Positions 9,619 to 19,052 of a stretch of DNA of 64,000 bases are shown here, piece after piece. Under the pieces are notes generated by a model that made no database searches, was not told the DNA's origin, and saw nothing but the letters and a program-made list of their open reading frames with translations. Where the stretch lies: NCBI GenBank assembly GCA_016867395.1, contig VGJS01000010.1, positions 18,353 to 82,352 on the forward strand. Direction: 5' to 3'. Positions within the stretch are counted from its first letter, which is position 1, and each line of letters starts with the position of its first letter. This stretch comes from Candidatus Handelsmanbacteria bacterium (GTDB lineage: Bacteria; Latescibacterota; UBA2968; UBA8231). Both the position numbers and the translations under genes were made by a program.

Positions 9619-10329
9619 ATGAGTGTCTATACACCGGAGCAGGTGAGGCAGTGGGCGGCCCAGGTCGACGAGCGGGGGTACGCGACCATCCCCGGGGTCC
9701 TGTCTGAGGAGGAACTGGTCTTTCTGCGGGGCACCCTGGACCATGTGTACGCCATCTACGACCCAGAGAAGGACGGGCTGCAGAAGGTGGCCGGCTACCA
9801 CTTCTCGGCCAACCTGGTCAACAAGAGCCCCTTCTTCGAGACCATGTTCCTGCGCAACCCGGTGTACGACATCGCCAAAGCGATATTGGGAGAGGACTGC
9901 ATCCTCTCCAGCCTCAATTCGTTCGAGCCGCTCAAGGGGCAGGGCAACCAGAACCTGCACCGGGACGGCCCACCCCGCCCTTCTGAGGGGACAGTGGCCC
10001 TCAATTCGATGTGGTCGGTGGACGGCATGGACCGCGACAACGGGGCCACCCGCCTGATCCCCGGCAGCCACCTGCACGCCGACCCGCCTCCTGCCGAGGA
10101 GCGGGGGATCATCTACGCCGACGCGGCTCCTGGCAGCGTGGTGGTGACCAACGCCCACATCCTTCATGCCGCCTCGGCCAATCCATCCGGGCGCCGGCGC
10201 CGGGTGATGCACGGATACTTCACTCGCCGGGGGCGCGAACAGCAGACCAAACAGCGCCAGTTTCTCTCGGCCGAGGTGCAGGCCAGGCTCTCGCCCCTGG
10301 CGCGGCGGGTGCTGGCCATCGATCCCTGA
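9619..10329 (+). CDS. Phytanoyl-CoA dioxygenase (PhyH) family oxygenase
   Basis: 236 residues with the jelly-roll of Fe(II)/2-oxoglutarate oxygenases. The facial triad looks complete: H114-x-D116 in NLHRDGPP, and a distal His in TNAHILHAAS followed by the Arg-rich 2-oxoglutarate segment SGRRRRVMHGYF. This distinguishes it from the HxG relatives at 41878 and 46196. It hydroxylates an unknown substrate. Ten bases after the lipoprotein gene and convergent with the nitrate porter. Confidence 0.85.
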   Translation: MSVYTPEQVRQWAAQVDERGYATIPGVLSEEELVFLRGTLDHVYAIYDPEKDGLQKVAGYHFSANLVNKSPFFETMFLRNPVYDIAKAILGEDCILSSLNSFEPLKGQGNQNLHRDGPPRPSEGTVALNSMWSVDGMDRDNGATRLIPGSHLHADPPPAEERGIIYADAAPGSVVVTNAHILHAASANPSGRRRRVMHGYFTRRGREQQTKQRQFLSAEVQARLSPLARRVLAIDP

Positions 10330-10334
10330 GGTGC

Positions 10335-11690
10335 TCAGACGGGGACCAGTTCCTGGCGTTGTCTCTCTGCCAATGCCAGGTGCAGGGCCCGGCGCTCCTC
10401 CTCCTGTAGCGCGGGAGAGAAGCGCACCAGCAAGGTCAGGCCCGAGGTGGCGACCACGGCCATGCCCAGGTAGAACAGGGCCTGCGGGGTGCTCAACCCT
10501 TCGGCGCGAAACAGGAAACCAGAAGCCACCGCCCCCAGATTGCCGCCGGCGCCCACAATGCCGGCCACGGTGCCCAGGGCCCTTTTATTTATAAAGGGCA
10601 CCAGTCCGTAGGTGGCCCCCGCTCCCATATGCACCAGGGTGGCGAATACCAGCATCGCCGCCACGGCCGCGGCCAGGTTCCCCATCTGCGAAAAAACCAT
10701 CAATGCCAGACCCTCGCCCAGCAGCACCCCACACAGCAAGAGCACCCGCCCCCGCAGGCCCAGTTGCAGGGCACAGCGATCGGAGAAAAAGCCTCCCAGG
10801 GTCCGGGCGAAGATGGCCATCAATCCGAAGAGCCCGGCCACCAGGCCGGCGCGCTGCAGGTCCAGGTCAAAATAGTCGTGATAATAGAGGGCCGCGACGT
10901 TGTGGATGGTAAGTTCCACGCCGAAACAGGCCCCGTACGCGGCAAAGAGCACCCAGACCCGGTAATCCCCGAGCGCCGGCCAGAAGGAGTCGCCCGCTCC
11001 TGAGGGCGGCATTTTGCCCTGGGAACGCAGCTCCCGGTAATTGCCCTCCGGGGCGTCCTGGGTCAAAAAGTAATAGGCGAGGCCTGCCAGCCACAGCGCC
11101 GCCCCGGCTAGTACCATGGCCAGCCGCCAGCCCCAGAACTCTCCTACCCCCAGGCTCAGTAAAGCCGCCAGCAGCAGGGGCATGGCGACCTGCGCCGCGC
11201 CGCCGCCCATGTTTCCCCAGCCAGCGGCGGTGGCGTTGGCCGTGCCCACCACGTTGGGCGCAAACATGACCGAGGTGTGGTATTGAGTGATCACAAAGGA
11301 GGTGCCGATGGCGCCGATGGCCATGCGGAAAAGCAGGAAGGTCTCGTAGTCCTGTGAAAAACCGATGCCCACCACTGGCAGGGCGCCCAGCATGAGCAAC
11401 CCGGTATAGGTCAGGCGGGGGCCGAAGCGCTCGCATAGCGGACCGATGAGCAGCCGTCCCAGGACCGTGATGGCCACCGAGGCAATGATGATATTGCCGA
11501 CCTGGGTCTTGGTCAGCGCCAGTTCCTCGCGCACCACGGCCATGAGAGGGGCGATGGCGAACCAACTGAAGAAACACAGAAAAAACGCCAGCCAGGTCAC
11601 GTGGAAAGCGCGCATCTGCGGCAGGCGGAAATTCCATAACTGGATCCGCGTGGCTTTGCCGTTGAGCTCTTGGGGACGAGGGGATTCCAT
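10335..11690 (-). CDS. Nitrate/nitrite porter (NarK/NNP family MFS)
   Basis: 451 residues, about 12 membrane segments. The NNP signature is visible as TAAGWGNMGGGAAQVAMPLLL, and the first helices contain VTWLAFFLCFFSWFAIAPLM, typical of NarK. ATG at 11690 has a near-perfect AGGAGGT ribosome site; longer open frame upstream lies inside the nitrate reductase gene. The last gene of the leftward nitrate operon, it brings nitrate in for the reductase upstream of it. Confidence 0.9.
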   Translation of the reverse strand: MESPRPQELNGKATRIQLWNFRLPQMRAFHVTWLAFFLCFFSWFAIAPLMAVVREELALTKTQVGNIIIASVAITVLGRLLIGPLCERFGPRLTYTGLLMLGALPVVGIGFSQDYETFLLFRMAIGAIGTSFVITQYHTSVMFAPNVVGTANATAAGWGNMGGGAAQVAMPLLLAALLSLGVGEFWGWRLAMVLAGAALWLAGLAYYFLTQDAPEGNYRELRSQGKMPPSGAGDSFWPALGDYRVWVLFAAYGACFGVELTIHNVAALYYHDYFDLDLQRAGLVAGLFGLMAIFARTLGGFFSDRCALQLGLRGRVLLLCGVLLGEGLALMVFSQMGNLAAAVAAMLVFATLVHMGAGATYGLVPFINKRALGTVAGIVGAGGNLGAVASGFLFRAEGLSTPQALFYLGMAVVATSGLTLLVRFSPALQEEERRALHLALAERQRQELVPV

Positions 11691-11703
11691 CTGGACCTCC
11701 TGG

Positions 11704-13896
11704 CTATGGAAGGGGCTGGCGATAGCGTTCGAGGCGCACGGCGCACTGCTTGTAGTTGGGTTCCCTGGACTTGGGGTCAAAGGCCGGCAGGGTGAGCTTG
11801 TTGACGCACTGTTCGGCGAAATGAAATGGCACGAAGACCTGCTCCGGGCCGATGGTTTCGCTGATCCGCACCAGCAGGCCATCCACCCGGCCGCGGGCCG
11901 AAATCAGCGAGACCCGGTCGTGCGGGCCAATGGCGTAGCGCCGCGCGGTCTGCGGGTTGATCTCCACCCAGGCCTCCGGGGCGAGTTTGGCGAGGATGGG
12001 CACCCCCCGGGTCTTGGTGCCGGTATGCCAGTGTTCCACGGTGCGCCCGGTGTTGAGCAGCAGGGGGTAGATCCGGTCCACCTCCTCAGGCCCTTTTTCG
12101 GCGCTGGCAAAGAGCAGATGGGCCCTGCCGTCCTCGGTCGGGAAGATGCCCGCCGCGTACAGGCTGTCGCAGCCTTGGGGGTGCTGCTCGTCACAGGGCC
12201 ACTGAATCCCGCCTTGCGCCTCCATCTGTGCGTAGGACATGCCGCTGTAGTCACAGAGCCGGCCGGCGGAGACGCGGCGGATTTCGGCAAAGGCGTCTTC
12301 GGGCCCCCGCCAACCGGGGAAGAGGTGGTCGCCCACGCCCAGGTATCGGGCCAGATCCAGGAAGATCTCAAAGTCCGGCTTGGCCTCTCCAGGGGGGGGC
12401 ACTGCGGCCCGGACCCGGCTGGCCCGCCGCTCGCTGTTGGTGTAGGAGCCCTCCTTTTCTCCCCAGATGGCGGCTGGCAGCACCAGATCGGCCAGTTCGG
12501 TGGTCGCCGTAGGGTGAAAGCCGTCCTGGACCACCAGCAGGTCCAGCCGGCCCAGCGCCTCCTGCAGGCGGGCCTGGTCCGGGAAACTCAGCACCGGATT
12601 GGTGGCGATCACCCACAGCGCCCGGATCTTTCCCTCCAGGATCGCGTCCACGATGTCGGGATAGGCCAGGCCGCGCCGGGAGGGGAGCTGTTGCGCGCCG
12701 ATGCCCCACAGCCCGGCCAGTTCCCTCCGGTCCTCCTGCTTCTCGAACTTGCGGTACCCGGGCATGGAGGAGGTGAAGCTGAATTCGCGCGAGCCCATGG
12801 CATTGCACTGGCCGGTGATCGACATGGGAGCGGCCCCGGTGCGGCCGATGTTGCCGGTGATCAGGGCCAGGGTATTGATCAGGCTCACCGCGTCGGTCCC
12901 CTGGGTGCTGTGGTTGATCCCCATGGTCCAGGCGAAGAACACCTTCTCAGCGCGCGCGATGGTCTGAAAGGCGTCCCAGATGAGTTTGGGGGGCAGCCCA
13001 GTGCGGGCGGCCACCACTTCCAGGGGGTAGGCACGGCAATGCGCTTCCAGTTCCGCAAATCCCCGGGTGTGGGCGTCGATGAACTCCCGGCGGGCGTACC
13101 CGTGCTCGATGACCAGGTGGATCAGGCCGTTGAGCAGGTCGATGTCGCCGCGCGGCCGGATCGGCAGGTAGATATCCGCCAGCATCGCGGTTTTGGTCTT
13201 GCGCGGGTCGCACACGATCAAGGTGCGGTTTTCGTTCTGGTTGAGGTGGTGCCAGAGGACGGGGTGATTGTCGGCGATATTGGCCCCGATCAGAAAGACC
13301 ACCTCGGCGGTCTGCAGGCCCAGGTAAGACCCAGGGGGGCCGTCCGAGCCAAAGCTCTGTTTGTAGCCGGCCACCGCCGAACTCATGCACAAGGTGGTGT
13401 TGCCATCGTAGTTGGGGGTGTGAAATCCCAACTGCACCAGCTTGCCCAGGGCGTAGAACTCCTCGGTCACCAGTTGTCCGGTGGAGAGTACGGCAAAGCT
13501 CTCCAGGCCGTGCCTTGCCTGCACCTCCCGCACGCCTGCCACCATCGCCCGGTAGGCGTGCTCCCAGGGCACCCTTTCCAGCACTCCACTGCGGTTGCGC
13601 AGCAGCGGCACCTGGGCGCGGTTGGGGCTGGCCACCGTTTGATGTTCACTCAAGCCCTTGGGGCAGAGGGTTCCCCGGTTGACCGGGTGGTCCTGGTCGC
13701 CGTGTACCGAAACGATCTTTCCCTCCCTGACTCCCACCACCATGCCACAGCCCACCGAGCAGTAACCGCAGGTGGTCTTGACCCAGCGTTCGGGGACCTT
13801 CTGGGCTGAGAGGTACCCGTACTCCGGATCATGTCCGTAGGCGTATGCCTCTGCCTTGATGTCGAAGCCCAGGGCGGCCTTGAGTTTTTTCAGCAC
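11704..13896 (-). CDS. nasA: Molybdopterin nitrate reductase, assimilatory (NarB/NasA type) catalytic subunit
   Basis: 730 residues. The N-terminus has the [4Fe-4S] motif TTCGYCSVGCGM then GTLCPKG. The Mo ligand region LCMSSAVAGYKQSFGSDGPP supplies the Cys expected for Nas/Nap enzymes, and the C-terminal dinucleotide-binding domain contains NTGRTVEHWHTGTKTRG. No Tat signal is seen, so it is cytoplasmic. The start is GTG at 13896, overlapping the stop of the upstream FeS/membrane gene. It ends with TAG. Reduces nitrate to nitrite, feeding NirBD encoded divergently. The symbol follows the assimilatory context; it could equally be called narB. Confidence 0.88.
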   Translation of the reverse strand: MLKKLKAALGFDIKAEAYAYGHDPEYGYLSAQKVPERWVKTTCGYCSVGCGMVVGVREGKIVSVHGDQDHPVNRGTLCPKGLSEHQTVASPNRAQVPLLRNRSGVLERVPWEHAYRAMVAGVREVQARHGLESFAVLSTGQLVTEEFYALGKLVQLGFHTPNYDGNTTLCMSSAVAGYKQSFGSDGPPGSYLGLQTAEVVFLIGANIADNHPVLWHHLNQNENRTLIVCDPRKTKTAMLADIYLPIRPRGDIDLLNGLIHLVIEHGYARREFIDAHTRGFAELEAHCRAYPLEVVAARTGLPPKLIWDAFQTIARAEKVFFAWTMGINHSTQGTDAVSLINTLALITGNIGRTGAAPMSITGQCNAMGSREFSFTSSMPGYRKFEKQEDRRELAGLWGIGAQQLPSRRGLAYPDIVDAILEGKIRALWVIATNPVLSFPDQARLQEALGRLDLLVVQDGFHPTATTELADLVLPAAIWGEKEGSYTNSERRASRVRAAVPPPGEAKPDFEIFLDLARYLGVGDHLFPGWRGPEDAFAEIRRVSAGRLCDYSGMSYAQMEAQGGIQWPCDEQHPQGCDSLYAAGIFPTEDGRAHLLFASAEKGPEEVDRIYPLLLNTGRTVEHWHTGTKTRGVPILAKLAPEAWVEINPQTARRYAIGPHDRVSLISARGRVDGLLVRISETIGPEQVFVPFHFAEQCVNKLTLPAFDPKSREPNYKQCAVRLERYRQPLP

Positions 13897-15563
13897 GGGC
13901 CTCCCTGGCCTTTTCCCGCCGCCTGGTGGGCGGCCATCAGGAAGTTGCCCGGGATATTCCAGGGAACCACAGCGACGAAAAACAGATGCCGCTGGAGCAA
14001 GGCCCCGGCAGTCAGCGCCGCCAGGGCCGCGGCAGCGGCGGCATTGTAGGCGCCCTGCCCAGGGGCGGTTGCGCCGCAGATGATCGGCCACAGGCAGGCC
14101 AGTGCGAGGAGGATCAGGAGGTTTTTCACCCCCCTGACCAGGGAGAAATGCTCGCGGTAGAGCTGGGCGCAGGCCTCCAGCTCGAAGACCTGGCTTTTGC
14201 CCCACTGCCGCACACCGGCGGCGTGCAGGGCGGTCTTGGCCAACAGGGCCAGCCCCGCAAAGAGGGCAGCGGCCCGGGCACAGCCAGGCAGGTAGGGTGA
14301 GCTCTCTCTTCCCCACCCTGCTGCCAGGCCCACGGCCAGCGCAAAGGCGGCGGGTCCCAGGATCAGCGCCGCCAGGAAGAAGTCCGCGGTGGTCTTGGCG
14401 GTGTTCCAGGCCGGACGCGCCGGCACCCGGTAGATCATGGAACTGGAGTACACTCCGGCTGCGCCCGAGAGCACGGTAGCTCCACCCAGCGCAATCCGCA
14501 CCAGTTCGCCGCCCAGGGCCTCAGCCGGCAAGAGCCCGACCCCTTCGGCAACTAGCAGGAATGCCGCGTACAGGGATGCGATCCCGGCGAAGAGGCCCAG
14601 GCCCAGCACCTCGCGCGACAGCCAGGAGGTCCGCCAGTTTCTCAGGGCCCGATGCACGTAGGCGGGCCTTCCCAGGTGCAGGACAGAAGCCCCCAATGAC
14701 AGGCAAGCCACGCCGATCAGAAAGGGAGCCAGCAATCCCAGGGTCTGGCCCTCTGCCAGGGGCAGGCCCCAGAAGGTGCGGAGCAGATCCACCAGCAAGA
14801 CGGTCGCCACCCCTCCCAGTCCCAGTTGGGTGAGAACGGTCATCCAGATGAGGGAGGGATGGGAAGCCTCAGGGCGGACAAAATGCCGGTCGACCCTTTT
14901 GAAGTCTTCAATCTCCATCCCCGGAGGAAGGGTGATCTTGGTGGAAGGGACAGAAATTTCTGGAGAGGGCATGGCTGGTCCGGCGCCCGTTTCGCGGTAG
15001 TTTTCCCAGACCTCCCGCAGGGGCACGGTTTCTATCTGGATCGCGCCGGCCGGACAGGCCTGGACACACGCAGGGTCCCGCCCCTCGTCCAGGCGGTGAG
15101 TACACAGATCGCACTTGGAGACAATGCGGCGGTCCTCCTGGTACACCGGCACTCCGTAGGGGCAATTCCAGGTACAGTACTGGCAGCCGATGCAGATATC
15201 GCTCAGGTGGATCACGACGCCCCGCTCATTTACCTGGTAGGCCTCTACCGGGCATCCTTTCAGGCAGGGGGCATCCAGGCAGTGGTTGCAACCGCTTGAG
15301 AGGAAGTAAGAGCGAGTATCGGGGTAGGTTCCGGCCTCTACCTCGCCGACACGCCGCCACAGCGCATCCACCGGCAGGCCATTCTGTTCGGCGCAGGCCA
15401 CCTCGCAGGCATGGCAGCCCATGCAAAGGTCCATGTGGATGTGAAAGCGGGTCTGGGTGACACGGGTGGCGGCGTGAAACCCAAATATGTGGGGCGTGGT
15501 ACCATTTTCAGCGTGAACCCCATCCTTCCCGGACAGTGTCCCCGTTTTTTCCGTTAACAGCAT
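13890..15563 (-). CDS. Fused DmsB-like FeS and DmsC-like membrane anchor protein
   Basis: 557 residues. Residues ~40-180 carry four [4Fe-4S] binding motifs: CMGCHACEVAC, CNHCLDAPCLKGCP, CIGCQYCTWNCP and CDLCTHRLDEG...CVQACP, as in DmsB/NarH-type subunits. A linker is followed from ~residue 230 by eight or so hydrophobic helices resembling the quinol-oxidising DmsC anchor. The gene leads the operon and overlaps the catalytic subunit. Inference: it passes electrons from the quinol pool to the cytoplasmic nitrate reductase, replacing ferredoxin or NADH subunits. The fusion and its link to an assimilatory-type enzyme are unusual. Confidence 0.82.
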   Translation of the reverse strand: MLLTEKTGTLSGKDGVHAENGTTPHIFGFHAATRVTQTRFHIHMDLCMGCHACEVACAEQNGLPVDALWRRVGEVEAGTYPDTRSYFLSSGCNHCLDAPCLKGCPVEAYQVNERGVVIHLSDICIGCQYCTWNCPYGVPVYQEDRRIVSKCDLCTHRLDEGRDPACVQACPAGAIQIETVPLREVWENYRETGAGPAMPSPEISVPSTKITLPPGMEIEDFKRVDRHFVRPEASHPSLIWMTVLTQLGLGGVATVLLVDLLRTFWGLPLAEGQTLGLLAPFLIGVACLSLGASVLHLGRPAYVHRALRNWRTSWLSREVLGLGLFAGIASLYAAFLLVAEGVGLLPAEALGGELVRIALGGATVLSGAAGVYSSSMIYRVPARPAWNTAKTTADFFLAALILGPAAFALAVGLAAGWGRESSPYLPGCARAAALFAGLALLAKTALHAAGVRQWGKSQVFELEACAQLYREHFSLVRGVKNLLILLALACLWPIICGATAPGQGAYNAAAAAALAALTAGALLQRHLFFVAVVPWNIPGNFLMAAHQAAGKGQGGPC

Positions 15564-16083
15564 ACCCAGGCCTTCCGCAGAGAGCTATGCATACACATCA
15601 CCGCGGACTGCCATTCACGCAAATCACATACCATCACCAACTTCGATCGGTATTTTCGCTAAAACAATAAGAGGGAGACTTTCTTTGCCCGTTGATTTCG
15701 ACGAAGGGGAGGCAAGGAAATATTTCATAAATGTTACATATGGATACATATTTGTCGATTAAACGCAATGCCTCACACTCTGCTTGATAAACTGTTTCCG
15801 TGCAATAAGATAGGAGGGAATGGAAAAACTACGTTTATGTCATAAGGTCAGAGATGGTGATACACAAACGTCGCAAAATGAAATTCCCTATCGGGCGCAT
15901 CTCCGTATAGCGGTTTTTCAGCGGATCTTTTCCTGTGATTTAATTCGTTTATAAATAAATATTTAATTAAATATAACGACAATTCTGATTCTTTGCGGGG
16001 CCGTGGTATGGAACTTGCCTACGTGGTGAGGATGAGGGGGTGTCGCCTTCAAAAAATGCGCATAACCGGGAGGTGGAAGATTC
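15564..16083. promoter_or_regulatory. AT-rich divergent control region of the nitrate/nitrite genes
   Basis: A 520-base gap between the leftward nitrate reductase operon and rightward nirBD with no convincing gene. Much of it, especially 15640-15980, is strikingly AT-rich against GC-rich surroundings. Visible structure: a perfect 16-base palindrome at 15959-15974 (ATATTTAATTAAATAT), a direct repeat ACATAT-GGAT-ACATAT near 15733, and several A/T tracts. Probably contains promoters and activator sites for both directions; I could not fix exact -35/-10 pairs. Confidence 0.6.
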
Positions 16084-18639
16084 ATGGACACGCCTTGCAC
16101 ATCTACCCCAACCAAACAGCTGGTGGTGGTCGGCAATGGTATGGTCGGCCACAGGTTCTGCGAAAAACTGGTGGAGAAGGGGGTGCATCAGCGCTATCAG
16201 ATCAGCGTATTCTGCGAGGAGCCGCGCCTGGCTTATGACCGGGTAAGCCTCACCCAGTATTTTTCCGGGCGCACCGCCCAGGATCTCGCCCTGGCCAAGC
16301 TGGAGTGGTATGGGGAAAAAGGCATCCAAGTCCACGTCGGTGATCCGGTGGTCGCCGTCGATCGGCGGCGAGGCCTAGCCCTATCGAGGAAGGGGTTTCG
16401 ACTCCCCTATCACCACCTGGTGCTGGCTACAGGTTCCGTTCCCTTTGTGCCTCCACTAGACGGCATCGATAAAAAAGGGGTTTTCACCTACCGCACCGTA
16501 GAGGATCTGGAGGCCATCACTGCCTGGGCCCAGCAGTCTCCGAGAGCGGCCGTCATCGGTGGGGGGTTGCTGGGCCTGGAAGCAGCCAAAGCACTGGTGG
16601 ATTTGGGGCTGGAGACCTCGGTGGTGGAGTACAGCGACCGCCTCATGCCCCGCCAGCTAGACAGCGAAGCCTCCAGACTCCTGGTCGGCCGGATCGAGGC
16701 GCTGGGGGTGCGGGTCCTGCTCGGCAGAACCACCAGTCGGATCAGCGGCAATGGCCGGGTGGAGGCCCTCCACTTTCAGGACGGCTCGTGCCTGGAAATG
16801 GGGCTGCTGATCGTTTCAGCCGGCATCAAACCCCGCGATGGGCTGGCTAGGTCGTGTGGCCTCCAGGTAGGAGAGCGGGGTGGGGTGGTCGTGGACGACC
16901 GGCTCACCACCAGCGACCCCGGGATCTCCGCCATCGGCGAGGTGGCCCTGCATCGGGGCATGATCTACGGCCTGGTGGCACCGGGCTACGAGATGGCCGA
17001 GGTGTTGGCCGCCCGGCTGGCAGGGGAAGACCGGACCTTTGGCGGGGGAGATCTCTCAGCCAAGTTGAAACTGATGGGCGTGGAGGTGGCCAGCTTCGGC
17101 GATGCCTTCGGGACTACCCCGGACAGCCGCAATATCCTATATAAGGATGAGTTGGGAGGAACCTACAAACGTCTGACCCTAAGCGGCGATGGCAAAAATC
17201 TACTAGGGGGGATGTTGATCGGCGATGCTTCCAGGTACGGCCAGCTCCACCTGATGATGAAGCAGGCCGCACCTCTTCCTCTGGACCCTGCGGAGCTGAT
17301 CGCCGGGGTGGGCAAGGGGTCGGGCAAGGGCGGCTTTGCAGCCGAATTGCCAGACGTTGCACAGATCTGTTCCTGCAACGGCGTCGCCAAGGAAGCCCTC
17401 GTCCTGGCGGTCAAGGGTGGCTGCACCAAAGTGGAGGAACTCAAGAAGTGCACCAGGGCCGGCACCGGCTGCGGCGGGTGCCTGCCCTTGGTGACCGACA
17501 TCCTGAAAACGGCTCTCAGGGCCGAAGGCAGGCAGCTCAGCAACCACTTGTGCGAGCACTTCCCCTACACCCGCCAGGAACTCTTCGACATCGTCAAGAT
17601 CAACAAGGTCGAGACCTTCGGCGAGCTGATCAGCACCTACGGCCAGGGCTACGGCTGCGAGATATGCAAGCCGGCCGTGGCCTCCATTCTGGCCAGCACC
17701 TGGAATGCGATGATCCTCGAACACGAATCACTGCAGGACACCAATGACCGCTTTCTGGCCAATATCCAGCGCGGGGGCACCTATTCGGTTGTCCCGCGCA
17801 TCCCGGGTGGGGAAATCACCCCGGGCAAGCTGATCGCCCTGGGCCAGGTAGCCCAGAAATACAACTTGTACTGCAAGATAACCGGTGGCCAGCGCATCGA
17901 TCTGCTGGGGGCCCGCGTCGACCAACTGCCCCAGATATGGGAAGAATTGATCGCCGCCGGTTTTGAAAGCGGCCATGCCTATGGCAAGGCCATGCGCACG
18001 GTGAAGAGCTGCGTGGGCACCACCTGGTGCCGCTACGCCGTGCAGGACTCCACGGCCTTTGCCATCCGCATCGAGCACCGCTACAAGGGCATCCGCGCTC
18101 CTCACAAGCTCAAGGCGGCCTGCTCCGGCTGCGTGCGCGAATGCGCCGAAGCCCAGAGCAAGGACTTCGGGGTGGTGGCCACCGAAAAGGGCTGGAACCT
18201 CTACGTGGGCGGCAATGGCGGCGCCCTGCCGCAGCACGGGGTGCTCCTGGCGGGGGACCTGGACGAGCAGACCTGTATCAAGTACATCGACCGCTTTCTC
18301 ATGTACTATATCTACAAAGCCGACAGGTTGGCGCGCACCGCCACCTGGCTCAACCAGTTGGAGGGGGGGATCGAATACCTGCGCCAGGTAGTCGTCGAAG
18401 ACCACCTGGGTATCGGCGCGCAGTTGGAACAGGACATCCAAAGGCTGATGGACAACTACCAGTGCGAGTGGAAGGCCGTGGTCGAAGATCCTGAGAAGCG
18501 CAAGCGCTTCCGCCACTTCGTCAACAGCGACGCGCCAGACGACCACCTGCAATGGAGGGTGGAGCGGGACCAGCGGCGGCCGGCGCCCTGGGACGAGGCA
18601 TTCAAGGAAACTCAGATCGGGGAAGGTCTGTTGGTATGA
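16084..18639 (+). CDS. nirB: Nitrite reductase [NAD(P)H] large subunit
   Basis: 851 residues with full NirB architecture. The N-terminal flavoprotein has LVVVGNGMVGHRFCEKLVE and an NAD-binding AAVIGGGLLGLEAAKAL. A BFD-like [2Fe-2S] domain follows with CSCNGV...CTRAGTGCGGC. A ferredoxin-like half domain precedes the siroheme/[4Fe-4S] domain with CVGTTWCRYAVQDS and ACSGCVRECAEAQSKDFG. Reduces nitrite to ammonia in the cytoplasm. The length matches the family. Its stop overlaps the nirD ATG. Transcribed away from the nitrate reductase operon. Confidence 0.95.
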   Translation: MDTPCTSTPTKQLVVVGNGMVGHRFCEKLVEKGVHQRYQISVFCEEPRLAYDRVSLTQYFSGRTAQDLALAKLEWYGEKGIQVHVGDPVVAVDRRRGLALSRKGFRLPYHHLVLATGSVPFVPPLDGIDKKGVFTYRTVEDLEAITAWAQQSPRAAVIGGGLLGLEAAKALVDLGLETSVVEYSDRLMPRQLDSEASRLLVGRIEALGVRVLLGRTTSRISGNGRVEALHFQDGSCLEMGLLIVSAGIKPRDGLARSCGLQVGERGGVVVDDRLTTSDPGISAIGEVALHRGMIYGLVAPGYEMAEVLAARLAGEDRTFGGGDLSAKLKLMGVEVASFGDAFGTTPDSRNILYKDELGGTYKRLTLSGDGKNLLGGMLIGDASRYGQLHLMMKQAAPLPLDPAELIAGVGKGSGKGGFAAELPDVAQICSCNGVAKEALVLAVKGGCTKVEELKKCTRAGTGCGGCLPLVTDILKTALRAEGRQLSNHLCEHFPYTRQELFDIVKINKVETFGELISTYGQGYGCEICKPAVASILASTWNAMILEHESLQDTNDRFLANIQRGGTYSVVPRIPGGEITPGKLIALGQVAQKYNLYCKITGGQRIDLLGARVDQLPQIWEELIAAGFESGHAYGKAMRTVKSCVGTTWCRYAVQDSTAFAIRIEHRYKGIRAPHKLKAACSGCVRECAEAQSKDFGVVATEKGWNLYVGGNGGALPQHGVLLAGDLDEQTCIKYIDRFLMYYIYKADRLARTATWLNQLEGGIEYLRQVVVEDHLGIGAQLEQDIQRLMDNYQCEWKAVVEDPEKRKRFRHFVNSDAPDDHLQWRVERDQRRPAPWDEAFKETQIGEGLLV

Positions 18640-18995
18640 GCAGCGCCAAAGAGTGGATCCGGGTTGCCCGGACAGAAGACTTTCCCGCTGACGCGGGGGC
18701 CTGCGTCAAGGTGGGCGGCATGCAGGTCGCGGTGTTCAACTTCAGTTCCCGCGGGGAGTGGTACGCCTGCCAGAACAACTGTCCGCACAAGGGGGATATG
18801 GTCCTCTCCCGGGGGCTTTTGGGCGACCTGAACTGCGAGCCCAAGGTAGCCTGCCCCCAGCACAAGAAAACCTTTTCGCTGCGCACGGGGAAAAATTTGG
18901 GGGGCGAAGAGTACTGCATTCGCATCTTCCCGGTAAAAGTCGAGGGTCAGGAGGTGCTGCTGGAGATCGATGCTGACGAACCCTGGGTAAAGTAG
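18636..18995 (+). CDS. nirD: Nitrite reductase small subunit, Rieske-type
   Basis: 119 residues, ATG overlapping the nirB stop. Rieske fold with intact cluster ligands, C-P-H in NNCPHKGDM and C-P-Q-H in VACPQHKKTF, unlike the cluster-less NirD of enteric bacteria, so it probably carries a [2Fe-2S] centre. The ATGCGAGCCC-type internal loop region reads LLGDLNCEPKVACPQH. Ends with TAG. Partner of NirB. Confidence 0.9.
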   Translation: MSSAKEWIRVARTEDFPADAGACVKVGGMQVAVFNFSSRGEWYACQNNCPHKGDMVLSRGLLGDLNCEPKVACPQHKKTFSLRTGKNLGGEEYCIRIFPVKVEGQEVLLEIDADEPWVK

Positions 18996-19052
18996 GGTTT
19001 CAGCGTCGGCGAGGGTGGTAAAACGGACGGGGATCGCTGAACTGGGCAGGCC

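Noticed and set aside
11446..13809. Long 787-codon open frame on the plus strand opposite nasA
   Set aside because: It mirrors the nasA coding strand, shows no domain and is explained by GC-rich codon use; the minus-strand enzyme is complete and family-typical.
15733..15750. FNR/CRP-type site in the nitrate control region
   Set aside because: ACATAT repeats and TTGATAAACTGTTT only partly resemble TTGAT-N4-ATCAA, so no specific regulator can be named.
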